Of a stretch of 43,772 nt of DNA, positions 7,910-16,268 are shown piece after piece. This DNA comes from Helicobacter cetorum. GTDB lineage: Bacteria; Campylobacterota; Campylobacteria; Campylobacterales; BB28. Location of the stretch: positions 1 to 43,772 of the forward strand of contig DZAZ01000008.1 of the NCBI GenBank assembly GCA_022729755.1. The letters are read 5' to 3'. The position numbers and the translations under genes are program-made. The notes beneath the pieces are model-generated. The model was given only the letters and a program-made list of their open reading frames with translations. It was not told the DNA's origin and did not search any database. The number at the start of each line of letters is the position of its first letter. Positions within the stretch are counted from its first letter, which is position 1.

Positions 7910-8785
7910 TTGTTTAAAAAAATTTATGTAGAAATTACAAATATTTGCAATTTAAATTGCTCTTTTTGTCCTCCAAAATCCCTAAAAAACGAGATAATGT
8001 CGCTCTTACTTTTTGAAAAAATTAATCAAGAGGCAAAAAATTACACTAAAGAGTTAGCTTATCATATCGTAGGTGATGCACTTGTTTTATCAAATTTAAG
8101 TGAATATTTAGATATAAGTTTAAAATATAATTTAAAAGTGAATTTAACCACTTCAGCAAATGAGTTAAACGAGCAAAACTTCAATAATTTAACTCATTTA
8201 GCAATAAAACAAATCAATTTTTCGATTAATAGTTTTAATGCAAATTCGCACAAAAAAAGCTTAGATGAGTATTTAAAACCTATTTTGGAATTTTGCAATT
8301 TTGCATTAAAAAAAGAGAGAACTTTTTTTATAAATTTGAGAGTTTGGAATTTTGATGAAGAGAAAAGTGCAAAAGAGTTCAATTTAAAACTTTTTGATAA
8401 ATTAAATAAATATTTTAATATTAATTTAAATATTGATGAAATTTATAAATTAAAGCCCAAAAATCTTAGAGTTGCAAATAAAATTTTTATAAATTTTGAT
8501 GAGTATTTTAAATGGCCAAATATTAACGATAAAATCATTTCAAATAGTGGCTTTTGCTATGGTTTAAACTCTCATTTTGGAATTTTAGCAAATGGCGATG
8601 TTGTGCCTTGTTGTCTGGATAAAGATGGAATTATTAATCTTGGAAATGTGAAAAATTCAACTTTAAGTGAAATTTTAAATTCAAAAAGAGTAAAAGAGAT
8701 ACAAAATGGCTTTAAAAACTCTATTTTGATTGAGCCACTTTGCCAAAGATGTACTTATAAAGAGAGATTTGCAATTACAAAATAA
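7910..8785 (+). CDS. Radical SAM protein with SPASM-like C-terminal cysteines
   Basis: A 291-residue radical SAM enzyme. CNLNCSFC (Cys13, Cys17, Cys20) is the Cx3Cx2C motif that binds the SAM-cleaving 4Fe-4S cluster. The C-terminal third has more cysteines in a SPASM-like order: GFCYGLNSHFGILANGDVVP followed by CC, then LCQRC, which would hold an auxiliary cluster. SPASM enzymes modify peptides, proteins or small molecules; no precursor peptide is visible, so the substrate is unknown. The only sensible start is a TTG two bases after the GGDEF stop; an in-frame TGA lies just upstream. The last 31 bases overlap the 3' end of the converging histidine kinase. Confidence 0.85.
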   Translation: MFKKIYVEITNICNLNCSFCPPKSLKNEIMSLLLFEKINQEAKNYTKELAYHIVGDALVLSNLSEYLDISLKYNLKVNLTTSANELNEQNFNNLTHLAIKQINFSINSFNANSHKKSLDEYLKPILEFCNFALKKERTFFINLRVWNFDEEKSAKEFNLKLFDKLNKYFNINLNIDEIYKLKPKNLRVANKIFINFDEYFKWPNINDKIISNSGFCYGLNSHFGILANGDVVPCCLDKDGIINLGNVKNSTLSEILNSKRVKEIQNGFKNSILIEPLCQRCTYKERFAITK

Positions 8786-9999
8786 TTTTTTGAATTTTCA
8801 TTAAAATACTCAAATTTAAATGAGTGCAATTTTATAATTTCATTTACGATATAAAGCCCTAAACCAAACCCCTTTTGGTTGATTTCATTTAATTCTCCCT
8901 TAAAAAATGGTTCGATATATTTGCTAAAATCATCTTTTAAAGGTTCACCTTTTGTAATAAAAAATAATTTATTATTTTCTAATTTTATCTCTATAAATTT
9001 ATCACTTGAGTATTTAATTCCATTATCGATTAAATTTTTAAAAACTAGTGAAAATAGCTTAAAATCGACCTTCAACTCTTCATTTTTAAAATTATGTTTT
9101 ATCAAAGATTTATCAATATAAAGCAGTTCAGTTGCATATTTTAAAACATCGATTAATTTATACTCTTTTAAATTTAATTGAATATTATTTGAGCTAAGTC
9201 GCTCAATTTCGCTCATTTCATTGATTAAAACTTCAAGTCTATTAAAAATATTTTTTAACATTTCTTTATTATTTTTATCATTTATAAACTCTATACAAAT
9301 TTTACCTTTTGTTATTGGAGTTTTAAGCTCGTGCATAATATTTCTTAAGAATAGTTTTCTTGCATCTCTTAAGTTTTTTATCTTTTCAACAGCATTGTGA
9401 AACTCATTTGCTACAAGTGAAATTTCATCAAATTTATCGCTTTTTGTATTGATATCTAAATTTCCCTCACCAAACTTTTTTATTTCACACTCAAGCCTTT
9501 TAAGTGGCAATAAACTTCTCTTTAATGCCAAATATACAAAAGTAAAAATACTTAAAATCGATAAATAGATAAAAAATGAATAGTAAAAGTGATTCTCCTC
9601 TTTTGAATCATCTCTTAAAAGCATTTGAAAATCAATCTCATTTACATAAAAATATTTTTCATTTTTATAAGTTAATATTTGAAGTCCTTTTTGAACGATT
9701 TGTATAAAATGCTCATTTAGTGTTAAATTTATTTTAGATTCGATTATATCTTGCAAAATTGGATGTGGATTTTTTACAACTTTTAAACCTTTATTATCCA
9801 AAACTTCTATTAATCTATCAAAATCTTTATGTTTCCTAAAAGATTTTATAGCTTTTGAAATTTCTCTACTTTTAATCATATCAATGAAATCTTCTCTAGC
9901 ATTTAATTGCATCACAAAATAGATAAATAAAGCCGTTACAAAACTAATAGCTAATATAAAAATAATATTTAATTTTAAAAAAATAGATTCTTGGTTCAT
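8755..9999 (-). CDS. Membrane sensor histidine kinase, ArsS-like
   Basis: A 414-residue sensor kinase: transmembrane helix at about 11-31, periplasmic region 32-138, second helix 139-160, HAMP-like linker to about 210, phospho-acceptor box FLRNIMHELKTPITKGK (His223), and an ATPase domain with NLIDNGIKYS and GFGLGLYIV. The H-box wording is typical of the Campylobacterota ArsS family, which in Helicobacter senses acid. The periplasmic part is too variable to say what this one senses. It follows its response regulator with a gap of 5 bases. The 3' end overlaps the radical SAM gene on the other strand. Confidence 0.87.
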   Translation of the reverse strand: MNQESIFLKLNIIFILAISFVTALFIYFVMQLNAREDFIDMIKSREISKAIKSFRKHKDFDRLIEVLDNKGLKVVKNPHPILQDIIESKINLTLNEHFIQIVQKGLQILTYKNEKYFYVNEIDFQMLLRDDSKEENHFYYSFFIYLSILSIFTFVYLALKRSLLPLKRLECEIKKFGEGNLDINTKSDKFDEISLVANEFHNAVEKIKNLRDARKLFLRNIMHELKTPITKGKICIEFINDKNNKEMLKNIFNRLEVLINEMSEIERLSSNNIQLNLKEYKLIDVLKYATELLYIDKSLIKHNFKNEELKVDFKLFSLVFKNLIDNGIKYSSDKFIEIKLENNKLFFITKGEPLKDDFSKYIEPFFKGELNEINQKGFGLGLYIVNEIIKLHSFKFEYFNENSKNYFVIANLSL

Positions 10000-10004
10000 T
10001 TTAT

Positions 10005-10667
10005 TTAGCCTAAAAATTTATAACCTATTCCACGAATAGATTTAATATATTTTGGAGATTTTGGATTATCGTTTAATTTATGCCTAATTCTACTTATTAT
10101 CACATCTATACTTCTATCTGAACTATCCCATTTTATCGCTTCTACATTATTTGCTATAAATTCTCTTGAAATTACCATCTCTTTTTTTTCAATAAAAAGC
10201 TTTAATATCTCATATTCAGCTTGAGTTAAATCTAAAACTTCATTGTTTTTAAAGATTTGCATTTTGTCGTGATTGATACTAAATTCACTACTATTTGAGT
10301 TAATACTAGCATAACGTCTAAGCACACTTTTTACTCTTGCTACTAATTCTCGCGGTTCATAAGGCTTTGGTAAATAATCATCAGCTCCAAGTTCAAGCCC
10401 CATAACTTTATCACTTAAATCACTTCTTGCACTTGAGATTATTATTGGAATATTACATTTTAGACGAATTTTTTTACACACATCAAGCCCATCCATTTCT
10501 GGCAAAGATAAATCAAGTATGATTAAATCATATTTCTCAATTTCAAGTGAATTTAATGCCGAGCTAGGTTTTGTAAAACCTATAATAGTAATTCCATATT
10601 GTTCTAAATATTTTTTTAAAAGTAGTGTTATCTCTTCATCATCTTCTATCATTAAAATTTTTATCAT
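10005..10667 (-). CDS. OmpR-family response regulator, ArsR-like, partner of the adjacent kinase
   Basis: A 220-residue two-domain regulator. The receiver (1-120) has the acidic pair EDD (8-10), the phospho-acceptor Asp52 in ILDLSLPEMDG and the Lys of YLPKPYEP. Residues 130-220 are a winged helix with RSIDVIISRIRHKL and IRGIGYKF, typical of OmpR/PhoB DNA-binding domains. It should be phosphorylated by the kinase encoded 5 bases downstream. It is the first gene of the pair and its promoter must lie in 10668-10790, shared with the divergent tRNA-Phe. By family resemblance it is like Helicobacter ArsR; target genes are unknown. Confidence 0.88.
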   Translation of the reverse strand: MIKILMIEDDEEITLLLKKYLEQYGITIIGFTKPSSALNSLEIEKYDLIILDLSLPEMDGLDVCKKIRLKCNIPIIISSARSDLSDKVMGLELGADDYLPKPYEPRELVARVKSVLRRYASINSNSSEFSINHDKMQIFKNNEVLDLTQAEYEILKLFIEKKEMVISREFIANNVEAIKWDSSDRSIDVIISRIRHKLNDNPKSPKYIKSIRGIGYKFLG

Positions 10668-10766
10668 TTAAACTCCAAAACCCCATTTTTTAGCATTTTA
10701 GCACAAAATAAAAAAAGTTATGATTAAAATAAGCACTTTTTAAGCTTTTTTTAATAATTACATTTG

Positions 10767-10772
10767 TATACT
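10767..10772 (+). promoter_or_regulatory. -10 box of the tRNA-Phe gene
   Basis: TATACT lies 20 bases before the mature 5' end of tRNA-Phe and follows a T-rich run, the usual form of sigma-70 promoters in Campylobacterota, which lack a strong -35 box. No start site was measured. Confidence 0.5.
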
Positions 10773-10791
10773 TCCACTTCACAAAATCAAC

Positions 10792-10867
<76 letters not shown>

Positions 10868-10926
10868 CTTTCAAACTTCATCAAAAAAATAAAAATCCCT
10901 TATAAATTTAAAAGAAAAGAATTAAA

Positions 10927-13122
10927 ATGGAAAATTTTGTACAAAAAATTTGGAGTAATTCGATTAAAAGTAAGTTAATAATTTCTTTTGCTTTAATTTA
11001 TTTTATTATAATAACTGTTTTTATATTTACTTTAGTAAATAAACAAAATGAATTTTTGTATAATGAAGCTTTAGATAAAACATTAAATAGAACTCAAATG
11101 TTGGCTAGTAATTCTATTAGTTGGGTTTTAGCAAATGATTATATTGGATTAGAAGAAGTTATACAATCAATTCTAGTTTATAAAGATTTGGAGTTTGCGA
11201 TGATTATTGACCCTCAAGGTAAAATTATAGCCCACAGTGATTGCACATTTACGGGTAAATATTTAGCAGATAAGCTAAGCTTAAGCATATTTAAAGAACC
11301 ATTAAAAAAACATATTTTGCTAAATAATGATAAATTTATCGATGTAGCCATACCAATTATGAGAGATAAACAATTTATAGCTTTTGCAAGAGTTAAATTA
11401 AATCAAAGTGAAAGAATTAAAAGTATTCAAATAGTTATTAATCAGGGGGTATTTTATATGATTTTATCGATGTTAATCGCTATTTTAGTTGCATACCTTA
11501 TGGGAAGTGCTTTAACTAAAAAATTATATAAATTAATTAAATTAACTGATGAGGTTAGAAGTGGTAAAAGAGTTATTCAAATCGATGATTTGGGAAGTGA
11601 TGAAATTGGAAAGTTAGCATTTGCATTTAATAAAATGCTTCAAGAATTAAATGAAAGTGAACAAGAGTTAAAGGTTGCAAATGAGAGTTTAGAGTTAAAA
11701 GTAAAAGAGCGAACAATTGAGCTTTTAAAAGCAAAAGATAAAGCTGAAAGTGCAAATCGTGCAAAAAGTATCTTTTTAGCAAATATGTCTCACGAACTTA
11801 GAACTCCACTTAATGCGATTTTAGGCTTTTCTCAAATAATGGTAAATGACTCAAAAGTAACTGAAACTCAAAGAGAAAATTTAAATATTATTGAACGAAG
11901 TGGTTCTCATTTACTTTCACTTATTAATGATGTTTTGGATATGTCAAAAATCGAAGCTGGAAGAATGGAACTTCAAGAAGAGAGTGTAAATTTATATCAA
12001 CTTTTAATAGAAATTTCACAAATGATGAAAGTTAGGGCTGAGAGTAAAGATTTATCTTTTACAATGGAATTTCACAGCGATTTAATAGAATTTGTAAAAG
12101 TGGATATTGGAAAACTTAGACAAATACTTATAAATATTATTGGAAATGCGATTAAATATACAAATGACGGCGGGGTTTCATTTAGAGTTGAAAGCCATGA
12201 AGAAAAAAATAGCGAAACTTATAATATTATTTTTGAAGTTGAAGATAGTGGAAGAGGAATGAGTGAGAGTGAAATTAAAAATATATTTGACCCGTTTGTA
12301 CAAGTTGGAAGTAGCAAAGGTGTAACCGAAGGAACTGGACTTGGATTAGCAATTACTCATAATTTTATTAAATTAATGAATGGTGGAATTGATGTAGAAA
12401 GTAAATTAAATGTGGGTACACTTTTTAAATTTTGGCTTACATTAAATCCTGCAAACCCTACTGAAATTAAAAGAGTAGAAAAGAGAAAAGTTGTTGGATT
12501 AATTAATAAAGATAGAATTTATCGTATTTTAGTTGTAGAAGACCAAAAAGAGAATAGGTTACTGCTAAAAAGCATATTAACTCCTATTGGATTTGAAGTG
12601 TATGAGGCTAATAATGGGCAAGAAGGAGTAAAAGAATTTGCCAGAATTAAGCCTGATTTTGTTTGGATGGATATTAGAATGCCAATTATGAATGGCTATG
12701 AAGCTACTAAAAAAATTAGAAAAAATGATAAAATTACTCCGATAGTAGCACTAACTGCAAGTGCTTTTCAAGAACAAAAAGTAGAGATTTTAGAGGCTGG
12801 TTGTAATGAATTAATTCATAAACCATACAGACAAGAGGAAATTTTTGAAACAATTAGTAAATTTTTGGGAATTGAATTTATTTACGAAGATATTAATAAT
12901 AAAGAAAATGGAAGTTTAATAACTAGATTAAGCACAAAAGATATTAATAAAATCCCAAAAGATTTAAAAGAAGAATTAATTGATAATTTAATAAATTTGG
13001 ATACAGAAAAGATTATAGCTATAATAGAAAAAATAAATAATATTGACTCTAAAGTTGCTGGTTCAATTATAAAACTAGCGGAAAATTATGAGTATGATAA
13101 ACTTTTAGAAATATTAGAATAA
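10927..13122 (+). CDS. Hybrid sensor histidine kinase with C-terminal receiver
   Basis: A 731-residue membrane kinase. Helices at about 15-37 and 173-196 enclose a periplasmic sensor of about 135 residues. HAMP follows (197-245), then a coiled-coil linker, HisKA with FLANMSHELRTPLN (His289), an ATPase domain with IIGNAIKYT and GTGLGLAI, and a receiver (about 532-650) with Asp582 in WMDIRMPIMNG. The last 60 residues are helical and look like the tail of multistep relay kinases, but I see no phosphotransfer His there. A second receiver-kinase gene starts 22 bases downstream, suggesting they act together. Signal and output are unknown. The ATG follows an A-rich leader with only a weak ribosome binding site. 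Confidence 0.9.
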   Translation: MENFVQKIWSNSIKSKLIISFALIYFIIITVFIFTLVNKQNEFLYNEALDKTLNRTQMLASNSISWVLANDYIGLEEVIQSILVYKDLEFAMIIDPQGKIIAHSDCTFTGKYLADKLSLSIFKEPLKKHILLNNDKFIDVAIPIMRDKQFIAFARVKLNQSERIKSIQIVINQGVFYMILSMLIAILVAYLMGSALTKKLYKLIKLTDEVRSGKRVIQIDDLGSDEIGKLAFAFNKMLQELNESEQELKVANESLELKVKERTIELLKAKDKAESANRAKSIFLANMSHELRTPLNAILGFSQIMVNDSKVTETQRENLNIIERSGSHLLSLINDVLDMSKIEAGRMELQEESVNLYQLLIEISQMMKVRAESKDLSFTMEFHSDLIEFVKVDIGKLRQILINIIGNAIKYTNDGGVSFRVESHEEKNSETYNIIFEVEDSGRGMSESEIKNIFDPFVQVGSSKGVTEGTGLGLAITHNFIKLMNGGIDVESKLNVGTLFKFWLTLNPANPTEIKRVEKRKVVGLINKDRIYRILVVEDQKENRLLLKSILTPIGFEVYEANNGQEGVKEFARIKPDFVWMDIRMPIMNGYEATKKIRKNDKITPIVALTASAFQEQKVEILEAGCNELIHKPYRQEEIFETISKFLGIEFIYEDINNKENGSLITRLSTKDINKIPKDLKEELIDNLINLDTEKIIAIIEKINNIDSKVAGSIIKLAENYEYDKLLEILE

Positions 13123-13144
13123 AAAGAGTAAAAGTGGTAGGTGA

Positions 13145-14302
13145 ATGATGGAAAATACAAAATTTGATATTTTAATTGTAGATGATATTTCAGCTAATTT
13201 AAAGCTATTAAGTTCAATTTTAGAAGCAAATAGTTATAGAGTGAGACCAACTTCAAATGGAGCTTTAGCACTTCGTTCAGTGAAATCTAAACTTCCTGAT
13301 TTGATTTTACTTGATATTAAAATGCCTGAAATGGATGGGTATGAAGTGTGCAAAAAATTAAAAGAAGAAAAAGAGAGTAGAGATATTCCGATAATTTTTA
13401 TTAGTGCAATGGATGATATAAAAGATAAAATGGAAGCTTTTAGAGTTGGTGGAGTTGATTACATTACAAAGCCATTTCATAGTGATGAAGTTTTAGCTAG
13501 AGTTAAAACTCACCTGAAAATAACTAGTCTGCGAAAAAAATTACAAACTCAAAATAAAATTTTAAGAGATGTAATAAAAAGACAACACGAACAAGAAGAG
13601 ATAATGATTGAACAATCTAAAATGGTTGCAGTTGGTGAAATGATTCGCTCAATTGCTCATCAATGGAGGCAACCATTAAATGTTATTGCACTTTATATTC
13701 AAAGCATTCAAGAGAGTTTTGAATATGGCGATTTGACAAAAGAGTTTATGGATGAAATTGTTGAAAACTCTATGAAACAACTTAGTTATATGTCTGAAAC
13801 AATTGATGATTTTAGAGATTATTTTAAACCAAATGATAGAAAAGAGAAATTCTCAATCTTAGAAACAATCAAAAAAACTCTCTCGCTAATCACTCCTCAA
13901 TTTGAAGCAAATAATATTGATGTTAAATTAAACGGCGATGATATCGTAACTTTTGGCTATCCAAATAGTTTTAGACAAATGATATTAAATTTAATCAATA
14001 ACTCAAAAGATGCAATTTTAGTACTTCAACAAAAAAATATAACATTTAAAGGTTATATTAAAATTGAGTTAAAAGATAGCGAAAAAGAGTATAAAATTAT
14101 AGTAAGTGACAACGGTGGGGGAATAGATAAAGAGATTATGCAAAAGATTTTTGAACCATATTTTACAACTAAATTTCAAAATCAAGGCACAGGAATTGGG
14201 CTTTATATGATAAAAGAGATAATAGAACGACACTACAGTGGCACAATAAAAGTATCAAATGGCGAAGATGGTGCAATTTTTGAGATTACAATACCGAAGT
14301 GA
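13145..14302 (+). CDS. Receiver-histidine kinase fusion (cytoplasmic)
   Basis: A 385-residue soluble protein with the reverse of the usual order: receiver first (6-125, Asp57 in LLDIKMPEMDG, Lys in YITKPFHS), a coiled-coil linker (125-160), then a kinase core with the unusual H-box SIAHQWRQPLN (His172) and an ATPase domain (NLINNSKDA, GTGIGLYMIKEI). The HQWRQPLN type of H-box is very common among Arcobacter and Sulfurimonas sensor kinases. Without a sensor domain it is likely fed by another kinase, probably the hybrid kinase just upstream. Two ATGs stand side by side; the first is given. It converges with the aldolase gene, 20 bases apart. Confidence 0.9.
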   Translation: MMENTKFDILIVDDISANLKLLSSILEANSYRVRPTSNGALALRSVKSKLPDLILLDIKMPEMDGYEVCKKLKEEKESRDIPIIFISAMDDIKDKMEAFRVGGVDYITKPFHSDEVLARVKTHLKITSLRKKLQTQNKILRDVIKRQHEQEEIMIEQSKMVAVGEMIRSIAHQWRQPLNVIALYIQSIQESFEYGDLTKEFMDEIVENSMKQLSYMSETIDDFRDYFKPNDRKEKFSILETIKKTLSLITPQFEANNIDVKLNGDDIVTFGYPNSFRQMILNLINNSKDAILVLQQKNITFKGYIKIELKDSEKEYKIIVSDNGGGIDKEIMQKIFEPYFTTKFQNQGTGIGLYMIKEIIERHYSGTIKVSNGEDGAIFEITIPK

Positions 14303-14322
14303 TTGAGGAAAAAAGAAAATAA

Positions 14323-16263
14323 TTAAATAACTCTCTCATTTCCTCCATCTATTGGAAGTTGAGCTCCTGTGATTTTACCAAAAAGTTCTCCAGCCATTTC
14401 ACAAGTTAATTTTGCAACTTCACTTGAGCTAACTTCAACTTTTAAAAGATTTCTTCTTTTATAATCATCCACACTAAGTCCATAATGTTCGGCTCGTTTT
14501 TTAATCACCTCTTCACTCCAAACTCCAGTATCAAAAACAGCATCAGGATGAAGCACATTTACTCTTATTGTAGGAGCTAATTCCATAGCGGCAATTCTAG
14601 CAAGTTGAGTAACTCCAGCTTTTGCAACCGAATAAGCACTAGCACCAACTCCTGGGGCAGGAACATTTTTGGAAGCGATGAAAATAACAGCAGGATTTAT
14701 GCCTAATTTTAAATAAGGAATTGCAAAAGTTAGCAAATTTTGATGACTTGTGAGATTTATCTCTAAGCTTTTTTGCCAAACATCACTATCCATCTCTTCA
14801 ATATTCATACTTGGAGGAAAAATTCCAGCATTATTAACTAAAATATCAATTCCTCCAAACTCTCTCACACATTTCTCAACAGCCATTTTTAACTCATCTT
14901 TTTTAGTCACATCGCAAGTTAGCCCTAAAATCTCTTTTTTATTAAATAAATTTTCTATTTTTGGATTAATATCAAGTGCAACTACACAAGCTCCTCGTTT
15001 AAAAAGCTCCTCAACACAAGCTTTTCCAATTCCACTTGCACCCCCACTTACGATTGCGATTTTACCTTGAAGTGGTGGAGTGTTTTCAACTTTTTTTAGT
15101 TTTGCTTGTTCAAGTTCCCAATACTCCATTTTAAATATTTCAGCCTCACTAAGTGCTTCATAACCACCTAAACTCTCGGCAATTTCAATCGCTTTAATTG
15201 TATGATTTTTAATATCTTCTATTATCAAAGCTTCTTTTAAATTTACTCCAAAAGCTAAAGTTCCCATATTTTTCCAAACTCCCCACCTTGGAGCTAAATC
15301 AAGACAAGTTAAACTTCCATCATTATTTCTATCAAAGTAATTTTTATACTCTTTTGCAAAATTTTTCACATCGCTGTGAGTTTGTATAATGGCTGCATCT
15401 TTTTTTGTTCTAATGACATGGTCAGGAGTTAGAGGACCTTTTGTTGCGATTTTATCCACATTTTCTAAAGTCGCAAAAGGATTTGTGTCAAGCCTCGTTA
15501 TCATCGCTGAACCTTTAGCTAAACTGACCTCTTTTCTAATTTTAGCTAATTCTATCAAGTCAATCTTAGGCTCATTTTTGGGATAATTTGTTTTAATATT
15601 TTTCACATACTCTTCGGCCATATTTACGATATTTATCATTTTTTCATAACTTTTTTTTGCATCATCATCAAATGTAAAAACTCCGTGATTTAGTAAAATT
15701 ATGGCTTCAATTTGGCTTAAATCTACATCTTTTATTCGCTTATAAACTTCAACTGCTAAGATAAACCCAGGCATCACATAAGGAATAATTAGCACTTTAT
15801 CGCCATAAATTTCTCTTATTTTTGCTTCGCCATTATTTGTATTTGTAATCGCAACCACAATATCAGAATGAGTATGCTCAACATATTTAAATGGGATAAT
15901 CGCATGAAGAATAGCTTCAATTGAGGGATTTGGAGCATAAGGATTGGTCATTGCAACTCGTTGATACTTCACCATATCGCTATCGCTTAAATGCTCTAAC
16001 TTTGCCATTTTAAGTAGCATTTCCATTTTAACAGGAGCAAAACCTTCTGCTTTTATAGTTGCTAAATCCCAACCACTTCCTTTTACAAATAAAACTTCTT
16101 CAGCTTCTCCAAAAAGATTAGTAATTGTATCTTTTACTGAAGTATTTCCTCCACCGTGCAAAACAAGGCTATCTTCAGCCCCTAAAAGCCTTGAAGTATA
16201 AACTCTAAGCTCAAGTGGAGTTTTGTAATTTTTTGCTTCAGTATCATTCCATAAACTTTTCAT
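14323..16263 (-). CDS. Bifunctional class II aldolase / short-chain dehydrogenase
   Basis: A 646-residue fusion. The N-terminal half (about 15-240) is a class II aldolase of the rhamnulose-phosphate/fuculose-phosphate type, with zinc ligands in VEHTHSD (His130, His132) and NHGVF (His193). From about 395 is a short-chain dehydrogenase with the nucleotide motif SGGASGIGKA, NNAGIFPP, and catalytic Ser and Tyr-x3-Lys (FIASKNV, SAYSVAKAG). Relatives are annotated as rhamnulose-1-phosphate aldolase/lactaldehyde dehydrogenase fusions. No rhamnose isomerase, kinase or sugar transporter is nearby, so the true substrate is open. It starts 5 bases after the biotin carboxylase stop, with an AAGGA inside the end of that gene, so the two are coupled. 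Confidence 0.82.
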   Translation of the reverse strand: MKSLWNDTEAKNYKTPLELRVYTSRLLGAEDSLVLHGGGNTSVKDTITNLFGEAEEVLFVKGSGWDLATIKAEGFAPVKMEMLLKMAKLEHLSDSDMVKYQRVAMTNPYAPNPSIEAILHAIIPFKYVEHTHSDIVVAITNTNNGEAKIREIYGDKVLIIPYVMPGFILAVEVYKRIKDVDLSQIEAIILLNHGVFTFDDDAKKSYEKMINIVNMAEEYVKNIKTNYPKNEPKIDLIELAKIRKEVSLAKGSAMITRLDTNPFATLENVDKIATKGPLTPDHVIRTKKDAAIIQTHSDVKNFAKEYKNYFDRNNDGSLTCLDLAPRWGVWKNMGTLAFGVNLKEALIIEDIKNHTIKAIEIAESLGGYEALSEAEIFKMEYWELEQAKLKKVENTPPLQGKIAIVSGGASGIGKACVEELFKRGACVVALDINPKIENLFNKKEILGLTCDVTKKDELKMAVEKCVREFGGIDILVNNAGIFPPSMNIEEMDSDVWQKSLEINLTSHQNLLTFAIPYLKLGINPAVIFIASKNVPAPGVGASAYSVAKAGVTQLARIAAMELAPTIRVNVLHPDAVFDTGVWSEEVIKKRAEHYGLSVDDYKRRNLLKVEVSSSEVAKLTCEMAGELFGKITGAQLPIDGGNERVI

Positions 16264-16268
16264 AATTT

